This document shows positions 48,447 through 56,545 of a DNA stretch of 64,000 nt, piece by piece. The notes under the pieces are model-generated. The model ran no database searches. It was not told where the DNA came from and saw only the letters and a program-made list of their open reading frames with translations. Source of the DNA: Pseudobdellovibrionaceae bacterium (lineage in GTDB: Bacteria; Bdellovibrionota; Bdellovibrionia; Bdellovibrionales; Bdellovibrionaceae); NCBI GenBank assembly GCA_019637955.1, contig JAHBUS010000004.1:62001-126000 (forward strand), read 5' to 3'. A program made the position numbers and the translations under genes. Positions within the stretch are counted from its first letter, which is position 1; each line of letters begins with the position of its first letter.

Positions 48447-49964
48447 GTGGACACTCCCTTGCTTGAATTCAGCAACATCAGCAAGGCCTACGGGCAGGTT
48501 CACGCCAATCAGAATATCAATTTTCAAATTCACAAAGGGCAGATCCACGCCCTGATCGGCGAGAACGGCGCGGGCAAGTCGACGCTCATGAAGATTCTCT
48601 TCGGGCTCGAACATGCCGATAGCGGCGAGATCCGCCTGCGCGGCGAGCGTCTCGACGCCAAGAGCCCCATTGAGGCCAAGAAAAAGGGCCTCGGCATGGT
48701 TCAGCAGCACTTTCAGCTCGCGCCCGCTCTCACCGCCTTGGACCACGTCATTCTCGAGCAGCCCCACTCGTTTTTGGGTTCGTTTTTCGAAAAGCTCAAC
48801 CGCGATGAGTGGCGCCAGAAGCTCGAGAACCTCTCGGAGCAGTTCGCGATGCCGCTGCCGTGGGATCAGACCGTCGATCAGCTATCCGTGGGACTGCAGC
48901 AGCGTCTCGAGATTTTGAAGCTCCTCGCCTTCGATGCCGACATTCTGATCTTGGACGAACCCACCGCGGTGCTCACGCCCCAAGAGGTCGACGCGTTCCT
49001 GGAACGTCTGCGCTCGCTGCGAGACTCGGGCAAGACCATCATTCTCATCACGCACAAATTGCGTGAGGTGATCGCGGTCGCCGACTGGGTCACGGTTTTG
49101 CGCCAAGGCAAAGTCGCGGGCACCTTCGCCTATGAAGGCCAATCGCCGCACTCGCTCGCCAGTCTCATGGTGGGCAAAGCCTTCTCCCCGCAAGAGTTCG
49201 AGCGCAAGCACTCATCCAACGAGATTTTGGTGCGCGTGCAAAATCTGTCGTGCACCTCGCACGGCGTGCGCAAGCTCGATCGCGTGAACTTCGAGATCCG
49301 GTCGGGCCAAATCTTGGGTGTCGCGGGCGTTCACGGCAATGGCCAAACCGAGCTGATCAAAGCGCTCATCATGCCTAAAGAATCGGGCCTGCACTTCGAG
49401 GGCTCCATCAAGTACGGCGAAGATGATCTCTTACACCTCGCGAACAAAGACATCCGCAAACTCGAAGTCGGGCTGATTCCCGAAGACCGCCTTCAGCAGG
49501 CTGTCATTCCTGCGCTCAGCGCGAAAGAAAATTATCTCTTGGGCCGTCACGACTTTTTTAAAGGCCGTTGGATCCGCCGACACCGCCGCGACAAAGAGCT
49601 TGAAGAGTCGATGGAGGAGTTCGACGTGCGCCCGCGCAACGCCGATCTTCCGTTCGCGTCCTTCTCGGGCGGCAATCAGCAAAAGATCGTCGTGGCCCGC
49701 GAGGTGAATCGCGAACCCAATCTCTTGGTGGTGGCCGAGCCCACTCGCGGCGTCGATATCGGCGCGATCGAGGCCATCCACGCCTCGCTGATCGCCACGC
49801 GCGATGCGGGTGTCGGCGTTTTGCTGGTTTCGTCGGAACTCGAAGAACTTCTGCGTCTGTCGGACAGGATCATCGTCATGTCCAAGGGCCAGATAAAGGC
49901 CACCCTCCTCCGTGAAGAGTTCGATGTCGAACGCATTGGCTGCTTGATGGGAGGCGAAGCGTGA
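48447..49964 (+). CDS. Nucleoside-type ABC importer ATPase with two ATPase domains
   Basis: 505 residues from GTG 48447, 11 bases after the binding-protein gene. The first domain has Walker A GENGAGKSTL, signature LSVGLQQRLEIL and Walker B ILILDEPTAVL. The second has a divergent Walker A (GVHGNGQTELIKAL), signature FSGGNQQKIVVARE and VVAEPTRGVDIGA. This duplicated layout is that of sugar and nucleoside importers of the Rbs/Nup class. Confidence 0.95.
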   Translation: MDTPLLEFSNISKAYGQVHANQNINFQIHKGQIHALIGENGAGKSTLMKILFGLEHADSGEIRLRGERLDAKSPIEAKKKGLGMVQQHFQLAPALTALDHVILEQPHSFLGSFFEKLNRDEWRQKLENLSEQFAMPLPWDQTVDQLSVGLQQRLEILKLLAFDADILILDEPTAVLTPQEVDAFLERLRSLRDSGKTIILITHKLREVIAVADWVTVLRQGKVAGTFAYEGQSPHSLASLMVGKAFSPQEFERKHSSNEILVRVQNLSCTSHGVRKLDRVNFEIRSGQILGVAGVHGNGQTELIKALIMPKESGLHFEGSIKYGEDDLLHLANKDIRKLEVGLIPEDRLQQAVIPALSAKENYLLGRHDFFKGRWIRRHRRDKELEESMEEFDVRPRNADLPFASFSGGNQQKIVVAREVNREPNLLVVAEPTRGVDIGAIEAIHASLIATRDAGVGVLLVSSELEELLRLSDRIIVMSKGQIKATLLREEFDVERIGCLMGGEA

Positions 49965-50995
49965 AGCGCGCGCTGCTGGGCTTTGTCGTCGGTATGACCG
50001 TCTGCCTCTCGCTCACTTGGTTCGCGGGCGAGAATCCCTTTCACGTGCTGAGCGTTCTTTTCAAGAGCGCCTTCGGCTCTTGGGACGATCTGGCGTTGAC
50101 CTTGTTTTACACCACGTCGTTGATCTTCACCGGACTCTCGGTGAGCATCGCTTTTCACGCGGGGCTCTTCAATATCGGGGCCGAAGGACAGCTCAACATC
50201 GCGACCGTCGTCACGACCGGCGTGGGCCTGTTCTTTACTTTTTGGTTTCCTCCCACGCACGTCGCGGTCGCGCTGATCTACTCGGTGGCCTCGGTGCTCG
50301 CGGGTTTACTCGCGGGCGGGTTCTGGGGTTTTCTTCCGGGCTACTTCAAGGTGAAGCGCGATGCCCACGAGGTCATCTTGACGATGATGCTCAACTTCGT
50401 GGCCGCCGGTTTGGCGGCTTCGTTCGTCACCAACAACCAAAATCCCAACTCGCAAAATCCCGAGAGTTCGCCCGTGTCGCCTCTGATGAGCTGGCAACCC
50501 TGGGACCCGCTTCACAAATTGGCGCCCGACACGCCCTTCAACATTTCGTTTTTATTCGCGGTGGCCGCAGCTCTCATTTTAGGGGTCCTGTTGTACAAGA
50601 GCCGTTGGGGATTTGAGATCCGATCGACCGGTCTCAATGAAGAGGCCGCGCAGATGAACTCGATCCCCGCGCCCAAAGTGAAAATCCTGGCGATGTGCTT
50701 GGCGGGTCTTTTCGCCGGAGGCGTCGCGCTCAATGAGATTTTCGGGGCGCATATGAAGTACCGCTTGGGATTCTCGCCCGAGTACGGCTTCATCGGGATC
50801 GCGGTGGCTCTTTTGGCCCGCAACCACCCCTGGGCGATTCTGCTCTCGGCTTTCTTGTTCGGTGCCCTTCAAAAAGGGGCGGGGGATCTCGACCTAGAAA
50901 CCAACGCGATCACGCGCGACTTCGCTAAAGTCATGCAGGCCATCCTGATCCTGTCGGTCTCCTCGTTCTCGCTGTGGAAAGGAAAGAAGAAATGA
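49961..50995 (+). CDS. Nucleoside-type ABC importer permease 1
   Basis: 344 residues; GTG 49961 overlaps the ATPase stop (GTGA). A branched-chain/ribose-type permease with about 8-9 helices and the conserved FNIGAEGQLNIA motif near the start, then AHEVILTMMLNFVA. It forms a heterodimer with the next gene product in the inner membrane. Confidence 0.94.
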   Translation: MKRALLGFVVGMTVCLSLTWFAGENPFHVLSVLFKSAFGSWDDLALTLFYTTSLIFTGLSVSIAFHAGLFNIGAEGQLNIATVVTTGVGLFFTFWFPPTHVAVALIYSVASVLAGLLAGGFWGFLPGYFKVKRDAHEVILTMMLNFVAAGLAASFVTNNQNPNSQNPESSPVSPLMSWQPWDPLHKLAPDTPFNISFLFAVAAALILGVLLYKSRWGFEIRSTGLNEEAAQMNSIPAPKVKILAMCLAGLFAGGVALNEIFGAHMKYRLGFSPEYGFIGIAVALLARNHPWAILLSAFLFGALQKGAGDLDLETNAITRDFAKVMQAILILSVSSFSLWKGKKK

Positions 50996-51843
50996 TCGAA
51001 GAACTTCTGCTCTCCACGCTCCGCCTCTCGACGCCTTTGGTTTTTGCCGCGCTCGGAGGTTTGTTCAGCGAACGAAGCGGGGTGATCCAAATCGGGCTTG
51101 AAGGGATGATGCTCGTCGGCGCCCTGGCGGCGGCCAGCGCCACCACCTTTACCGGCTCACCCTGGACCGGCGTGCTCGCCGGCGCGAGCGTCGGCATGAT
51201 TTGGGCGCTGATCTACGCGTTCTTCGTCTTGAAAATCAAAGCGGATCAAATCATCTCGGCCACCGCGCTCAATCTTTTGGCCTTTGGCCTCTGCCCCTTT
51301 TTCACCAAAATCGTCTTCGACTCCACGGGCGCGACGCCTTCGATTCCGTTCGAGCAGCGCCTGGGCTCCGAGTTCATGTGGATGGCCTTCGCGCTCGTCA
51401 TCATCACCTCGCTCCTGCTTCGTTACACCCGCTTTGGCCTTTGGATTCAGTTCGCGGGCGAGTCGCCTTCGGCGCTTCAGTCCGCGGGCGTGTCGGTGGG
51501 ACTGGTGCGCTCCATCAGTCTGGCCTGCACCGGGGCGCTTGCGGGCCTTGGCGGCGCGAGCTTGTCGATTTCATTGGCCTCTTCGTATGCGCCCAACATG
51601 ACGGCGGGGCGCGGATTTATGGCGCTCGCGGCTTTGATCTTCGGTGCGTGGCGGCCTCTGCCGACGTTCGCGGCGTGCCTTTTGTTCGCGTTTGTTGACG
51701 CCGCTCAGATCCGTTTGCAAGGATCGGCGACGTTCATTCCGGTTCAAGTCGTTCAGATTTTGCCTTACTTGGTGACGATCGTCGCCTTGGTCGGATTTTT
51801 CGGGCACCAGCGCGTGCCTAAAGGATTGGGAAAACACGTATGA
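50992..51843 (+). CDS. Nucleoside-type ABC importer permease 2
   Basis: 283 residues from ATG 50992, overlapping the previous stop by 4 bases, with a GGAAAGAAGAA tract upstream. The family motif is SERSGVIQIGLEGMMLVGA; ISATALNLLAFG and GRGFMALAALIFGAWRP follow. Partner of the preceding permease. Confidence 0.94.
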   Translation: MIEELLLSTLRLSTPLVFAALGGLFSERSGVIQIGLEGMMLVGALAAASATTFTGSPWTGVLAGASVGMIWALIYAFFVLKIKADQIISATALNLLAFGLCPFFTKIVFDSTGATPSIPFEQRLGSEFMWMAFALVIITSLLLRYTRFGLWIQFAGESPSALQSAGVSVGLVRSISLACTGALAGLGGASLSISLASSYAPNMTAGRGFMALAALIFGAWRPLPTFAACLLFAFVDAAQIRLQGSATFIPVQVVQILPYLVTIVALVGFFGHQRVPKGLGKHV

Positions 51844-52979
51844 TGACATCAGCAAAACGTGCGGGTGTTCTTTTGGTTTTGAGCCTTTTGGCTTTCGTTC
51901 TCGTTCTGTCATTCTCGGCCGAATCTCTGGCTTGGGGCGGCCGCGGCCATCACACCATTTGCGACGCCGCCACCTTTTTGGTTCAAAAAAAAGGTCTGCA
52001 CGAGTATCTGACCAGCCGCCCCCAGATGATGGGCCACCTCTGCAACGTTCCCGACTTTTATTGGAAGAGTCTGGGCGGCGACGCCACGAAACTCGGCAGT
52101 CCCGCGCACTTTATCGATTCGGAACTGATCGGTCTCAAAATCAAAGACATCCCCACCGACTACAAAAAAATCATCGGCGAGTTTGAGGGAAAACCCAGCG
52201 CCGCGAAAGACGGCGCGACGGTGTTTTCGATTCCCACCGAGTTCGGTTCGGCTTGGTGGCGCGCCGATCAGTTTTTCCGCCGCGCCGTTTTGCTAGGGCC
52301 CTCTTGGAAAGAAGCCAAAATCCCTGCCGGCTTTAAAGAAGAGCAGGACGAGAATCTCCCTTACAACAAGGCCGCTTACGATTTCGTCGTGAACATCGGC
52401 TTGATGGGTCACTTCGTGGGCGACATGGGACAGCCGTTCCACGCCACGCTTGACTACGACGGCTACGGCGCGGGTCACGGCGGTATTCATGCTTTTTACG
52501 AGGATGCGGGCGTGGCTTCGCAGCCGTACAATTTAACTTCGAAAGTGGTCGAGGCCGCGCAGAAGTTGCAAAAATCCGCGAAGTCGAAGCTCTCGGTCGA
52601 AAAGCGCAAGGCCGAGTTCCTTCTTCCGGGCACCGTGGTCGAGCGCATGCGCAAGCTCACCGAATATTCGATCGCCGAGATTCCCTTGATCTACAAAATT
52701 GATCCCATCCTCAAGAAATCCGAATTCAAAAAAGAAAAAGGGATGGATTTGAAAACGGCCGCCGAGCGCAAGCCCGCCGAAACCGTGGCGAAGAAGTTCG
52801 AACCTTTGATCGTCGGTCAGATGGCCCGATCGGCCGCCCTCTTGGCGCAGCTCTGGGATGAGGCTTACGAACAGGTCGGCGAACCCAAGCTGGCCGCTTA
52901 CAAAAGCTACAAGTATCCGTTCACGCCTGATTTCGTGGCCCCGGATTACTACGAGATTCCGGCCGCTCCCAAAAAATAG
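51840..52979 (+). CDS. S1/P1-type zinc-dependent nuclease, secreted
   Basis: 379 residues; ATG 51840 overlaps the permease stop (ATGATG). The signal peptide ends SLA, so the mature enzyme begins W-G-G-R-G-H-H, which supplies the N-terminal tryptophan and histidine zinc ligands of the P1 family. Further ligands lie in SPAHFID, LMGHFVGDMGQPFHAT and the D-x2-G-x4-H-x3-H-type segment DYDGYGAGHGGIHAF. These enzymes cut single-stranded RNA/DNA and 3'-phosphates to nucleosides. Translational coupling to a nucleoside importer is the striking point. Confidence 0.9.
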   Translation: MMTSAKRAGVLLVLSLLAFVLVLSFSAESLAWGGRGHHTICDAATFLVQKKGLHEYLTSRPQMMGHLCNVPDFYWKSLGGDATKLGSPAHFIDSELIGLKIKDIPTDYKKIIGEFEGKPSAAKDGATVFSIPTEFGSAWWRADQFFRRAVLLGPSWKEAKIPAGFKEEQDENLPYNKAAYDFVVNIGLMGHFVGDMGQPFHATLDYDGYGAGHGGIHAFYEDAGVASQPYNLTSKVVEAAQKLQKSAKSKLSVEKRKAEFLLPGTVVERMRKLTEYSIAEIPLIYKIDPILKKSEFKKEKGMDLKTAAERKPAETVAKKFEPLIVGQMARSAALLAQLWDEAYEQVGEPKLAAYKSYKYPFTPDFVAPDYYEIPAAPKK

Positions 52980-52988
52980 TTTTGAGGC

Positions 52989-53981
52989 TTAGCGCGTTCC
53001 GGTCGGGATCTGAGATCCGGCCGGCGCGATCGGCGTGACCACCGGTTGCACGGGCGTCGCCACGGGCACCGGTGCGGGCGTCGCCGAACTCTGCGTTTTC
53101 GCCAGCAGCATCGGCAAAGCGAACGCCGCGAGCGGACCGATCATCGCGGCCCAAGGGCTCGGGTTGAAGTTCGGCGCGGGCGCGGGGGTCGTTCGTGAGA
53201 TCGCCGTCTGAACCGGGTCCGCTTGCGGCGCATCGGTGTGGTTGGTCACCGGCACATCCTGCGACGACGAGTTCGTCAGGATCGTGGGCGAATTTCCGCA
53301 GCCGGCCTGCTGTCCGTTCTTAAATTCACTCTTAAAGAAATTGAGCGCCGCCGGGCAAGAGCCGCCGGCGTTCGCCGCGAGCGACGGGTTGGCGATAAAC
53401 GACGCGAACACTTCGGCGAACTCTTCATTGCGAGGCTGACTGTTGCTGTTGCTGCAGGCGTAATTCGTCAGGCAGCACCGAGGCCTCACCCGCGATTTGT
53501 ACTGCGAGTACAATCGGGCGTTGTTTTTATTTCCGATCAAGTGGCCGAGCTCGTGCGCCATCAAGCCCACATTTCCCAAATGGGGATGACCGTTACGGCA
53601 AATTTCGATGACCGGAGGGGTTGTGGACTTCTGCCGCGACACGCTTCTGCGGTTGTTGAATTCAACGCGGGTTCCGCGGATCTGCGAGGTGCGGTCTCCC
53701 GACATCGCATTGATTTGCTGGACCGCTTTTCCCAGCGCGATGATCTCCTCGGATTTGCCGCCCGGGTAGGTGATGCCGTTCTCGGCCAGCACGCTGCGGG
53801 CCTGCGCTTCGCTCATGTTCGGGAGGCACGATCCTTCAGACGCGACGAGGTCGCCTTTAACGATCCCTCGTCTCTGTGCATGCAGACCGGGCGAGTAAGC
53901 GCCGAAAACCAGACTCAGGAGAACCGCGAAAATAACGACGCGGCGGCCGTTCGACGGCGCTTGCACAACTGGCTGATTCAT
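52989..53981 (-). CDS. Secreted HExxH metalloprotease-like protein
   Basis: 330 residues with GGAGGGGG before ATG 53981. A signal-anchor or signal peptide covers about 13-36. The zinc motif H143-E-L-G-H147 follows GLMA, and N-E-E-F-A-E-V-F-A-S-F (from 185) provides a likely third ligand at E190, as in gluzincins. Six or more cysteines (CCLTNYACS, GSCPAA, AGCGNS) suggest disulfides. A Pro/Thr/Ala-rich stretch and a hydrophobic segment (about 275-292) precede a low-complexity tail. Possibly surface-held. Confidence 0.75.
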   Translation of the reverse strand: MNQPVVQAPSNGRRVVIFAVLLSLVFGAYSPGLHAQRRGIVKGDLVASEGSCLPNMSEAQARSVLAENGITYPGGKSEEIIALGKAVQQINAMSGDRTSQIRGTRVEFNNRRSVSRQKSTTPPVIEICRNGHPHLGNVGLMAHELGHLIGNKNNARLYSQYKSRVRPRCCLTNYACSNSNSQPRNEEFAEVFASFIANPSLAANAGGSCPAALNFFKSEFKNGQQAGCGNSPTILTNSSSQDVPVTNHTDAPQADPVQTAISRTTPAPAPNFNPSPWAAMIGPLAAFALPMLLAKTQSSATPAPVPVATPVQPVVTPIAPAGSQIPTGTR

Positions 53982-54084
53982 TTGCAGTCCCCCTCCACCT
54001 ATTTTGCCCCGGCTCTCCGGTCTCTACCAGAGCAAACCCGAAGCCGGACCTCGAGGAACCGACGTAGGTCCTAAGAACCCGCGT

Positions 54085-54122
54085 CTCAAAATGAGAAACG
54101 CCGCTTTTCCAAGCGGCGTTTC
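54085..54122 (-). terminator. Terminator of the glycine-rich lipoprotein gene
   Basis: GAAACGCCGCTT and AAGCGGCGTTTC form a 12-bp stem (54095-54122) just past the stop at 54129. On the minus strand it is followed by CATTTT after the terminal TTTC. Confidence 0.85.
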
Positions 54123-54128
54123 CAGAAG

Positions 54129-55142
54129 TTATTGGGGACAAAGTCGAGGAGATTGTGGATTCAGTTCGAGGCATCGACCCTTGAGTCCGGGTGTCCCCGT
54201 GGGACCCGCACGCTTCGGGTCAGGTTTGTGAACGTAAACAGGACAAGCGTAATCCACACAATTCAGGTTTCCGATAATAAGAGGATTTCCCTCATCGCCT
54301 CCCTGGCCTCCGGCTCCACCGGCGAAATTCATTTGCACTTGAAACTCCGAAGAATCCACCACATCGAAGATCAGATCTCCGCTCGCGCCGCCACTCATTC
54401 CCGCAAAGCCCACGTCGCCGACGCCAACGCGCAGATCTTTGCCATCTGCGCCCTTCGCGCCGCGCCCACCTGCTTGACCTCGAAGGTCGGCAAAAAGCCG
54501 TCCCGAAACTTTTTGGGCCTGGATCGTGATGTTCCCGCCGGCAGCGCCCGCTTTTTGGTCGGCGGCAACTGTCACCAAACTGAAATTTTGAATCATGGCT
54601 TGCTGAAAAATAATTTCGTGGGCCGACAGAACCAATGAGCGGCCTTGAGTCGACAGCGTTGAACCCGTGACAAAAATGCGGCCCGACGTCTTGATCTCGA
54701 TGACTGTCGTTTCTGCCGCCAGAGCCTGATCACGTGCGAAGACATGATCCATGGGAATTTCAATGATCGAACCTCCCGCGACTCGGACCTTGGCGGCGCT
54801 CGTGACGAGGAGATCGCAACCCTCGATCCTCAAATCTTGATTTCGAGCGTCGATCTTCACTCCCTCGCGCTCGACTTGGGCGCGGTGACCACTGGCATTT
54901 TGCCAGCAGTACGCATACGGAACGCCGTCGATACCGCGGTAGCGGTAGTTGGCGTTCTTTTCGATCCAGCCGTCGTACTCGGGCGCGCTCTGAGCGTGAG
55001 CGGACACTGGCGACATGGTGTCTTCCGTTTTCTTGTCGTCAACCACTTCGACGCAGCCGGTAGTCATCACGGCGATGAGAAAAAGCAGACCCACGCTCAG
55101 TTGGGCAGCCAGTTCGGTTTTCGTTAACTTCTTTTGGTACAT
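54129..55142 (-). CDS. Lipoprotein with glycine-rich, collagen-like stretches
   Basis: 337 residues from ATG 55142 (AGGAGG 4 bases upstream; upstream in-frame residues rejected). The lipobox is MTTGC (C30). The middle is beta-helix-like, with repeated short strands (VKIDARNQDLRIEGCDLLVT, IEIKTSGRIFVTGSTLSTQG). From about residue 230 on there are glycine-rich runs (GQAGGRGAKGADG, GGAGGQGGDEG, GPTGTPGLKG) that resemble collagen-type or adhesin spacers. A surface adhesin or matrix protein is a reasonable guess. Confidence 0.75.
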   Translation of the reverse strand: MYQKKLTKTELAAQLSVGLLFLIAVMTTGCVEVVDDKKTEDTMSPVSAHAQSAPEYDGWIEKNANYRYRGIDGVPYAYCWQNASGHRAQVEREGVKIDARNQDLRIEGCDLLVTSAAKVRVAGGSIIEIPMDHVFARDQALAAETTVIEIKTSGRIFVTGSTLSTQGRSLVLSAHEIIFQQAMIQNFSLVTVAADQKAGAAGGNITIQAQKVSGRLFADLRGQAGGRGAKGADGKDLRVGVGDVGFAGMSGGASGDLIFDVVDSSEFQVQMNFAGGAGGQGGDEGNPLIIGNLNCVDYACPVYVHKPDPKRAGPTGTPGLKGRCLELNPQSPRLCPQ

Positions 55143-55350
55143 GGAACCTCCTGCGCCCGGGCTCTTCAAGAATGGGGCGGCCTGAGAAGGCAATGGTGGC
55201 TTTCGGTGTCCGGACCCCGGCTTTTGTGGCACTGGGCTTGCTCAGGTTGGCTGCGGAGCTGTCCGAGCCCCTTGTTTTTGCGGCCATGAACCCCGTGTTT
55301 CCGCAAGAAGAGGCGCTTTGGCTTAAGGTTCGACACTTGAGGAGACCCAC

Positions 55351-56418
55351 ATGAAACGCCCTTTGTTCACAGTTCTTCTGATGGCCGCGATGGTGACCGT
55401 CTCCGCCCAAGCTCACGCGGGCCGCGGGACGATCACCGTGGCCGCCGTGGGCGACATCATGATGGGAACCAATTACCCCGAAAACAACTTGCCGTCTGAG
55501 CAAGGCCGTTCGCTTTTTAAAAATATCACGCCCTACCTCGCGCAAACCGACATCCGCTTTGGCAATCTAGAAGGTCCCCTCTTCGACGGTGAGCTCGGCA
55601 TGGACGGCAAGACCGGCGGCGCGAACCGCTACCTGTTCCGCACGCCCACGGAGTTTGGCGCCCGCCTTCAGGAGGCCGGCTTCAACGTGATGAGCTTGGC
55701 CAACAACCATGCCCGCGATTTTGGCCGTGCGGGTCTGGATTCGACCAAGCAAACGCTGTCGCGATTGGGAATCCAATATTCGAGCAAAGAGGGCGAAGTC
55801 GCGCGGTTCAACGTGAACGGCTCGAACGTCGCGCTGATCGCGACCGACTACTACTCAGGAAACCGCAGCATCACGAACTCCAAGCGCACCATCGAAGAGA
55901 TTCGCGGCTTGAAAGCAAACCGGAACCTGGTGATCGTGTCGGCCCATTCGGGCGGCGAAGGCGCAGGCGCGGAGCGCGTGGTTCGCGGTCCTGAATTTTT
56001 CCTCGGGGAAAATCGCGGTGATGTCATCGGTTTCGCTCACGATGCGATCGATGCGGGCGCCGACCTGATCTTGATGCACGGACCTCACGTGCCGCGCGGA
56101 ATGGAAATCTACAAGGGCCGCTTGATCGTCTACAGCCTTGGTAACTTCGTGACCGAACGCGGGATCAGCGTCGCGGGCAACAATGGCCTCGCGCCTCTGG
56201 TGCGCGTGGAGATGGATGCCACCGGCCGCTTCGTGAGCGGTCACTTGGTGTCGTTCCAACAGATCCGCGGCCGCGGCGTCGTCGTTGACCCCTCGGTGCA
56301 AGCCCTGCGCTTGGTCGCGCAAGTGTCGGCAAGTGATTTTCCCGAAACCTCACCGGTCTTTGGCGCGGATGGCAGCATCGGTCCCCGTTCGGACTTGCGC
56401 GGAACGCTCCTGCGATAA
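55351..56418 (+). CDS. CapA-family metallophosphatase-like protein, secreted
   Basis: 355 residues with GAGGAG 7 bases before ATG 55351 and a signal peptide ending AHA. Family motifs: AAVGDIMMG, FGNLEGPL, MSLANNHARDFG, and LILMHGPHVPRGMEIYKG followed by YSLGNFV. The usual central H-x-G-x-E becomes AHSGGE here. CapA proteins of Bacillus take part in poly-gamma-glutamate capsule handling; the wider family is periplasmic or surface phosphoesterase-like with unknown substrates. No capB/capC genes are nearby, so capsule synthesis is not implied. Confidence 0.85.
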   Translation: MKRPLFTVLLMAAMVTVSAQAHAGRGTITVAAVGDIMMGTNYPENNLPSEQGRSLFKNITPYLAQTDIRFGNLEGPLFDGELGMDGKTGGANRYLFRTPTEFGARLQEAGFNVMSLANNHARDFGRAGLDSTKQTLSRLGIQYSSKEGEVARFNVNGSNVALIATDYYSGNRSITNSKRTIEEIRGLKANRNLVIVSAHSGGEGAGAERVVRGPEFFLGENRGDVIGFAHDAIDAGADLILMHGPHVPRGMEIYKGRLIVYSLGNFVTERGISVAGNNGLAPLVRVEMDATGRFVSGHLVSFQQIRGRGVVVDPSVQALRLVAQVSASDFPETSPVFGADGSIGPRSDLRGTLLR

Positions 56419-56545
56419 TTGGTCCCCATTTTGTAGTTCTTACTCCCGTGTACGGTGAAAGCGAATAGGAACGAATTCACTCCAGTTTGGAGCCGTTCGG
56501 TGTCGCTTTCGTCAAAAATTTAGACGTTTGAACATGGGAGCGAAA

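Noticed and set aside
55172-55354. 60-codon plus-strand frame with a hydrophobic middle in the gap before the CapA-like gene
   Set aside because: Overlaps the promoter and leader region of both flanking genes, has no Shine-Dalgarno, and its end runs over the CapA-like start. It could be a gene remnant, but there is no support.
55351-56418. Poly-gamma-glutamate capsule locus
   Set aside because: Only a CapA-family protein is present; no CapB or CapC homologue is visible nearby.
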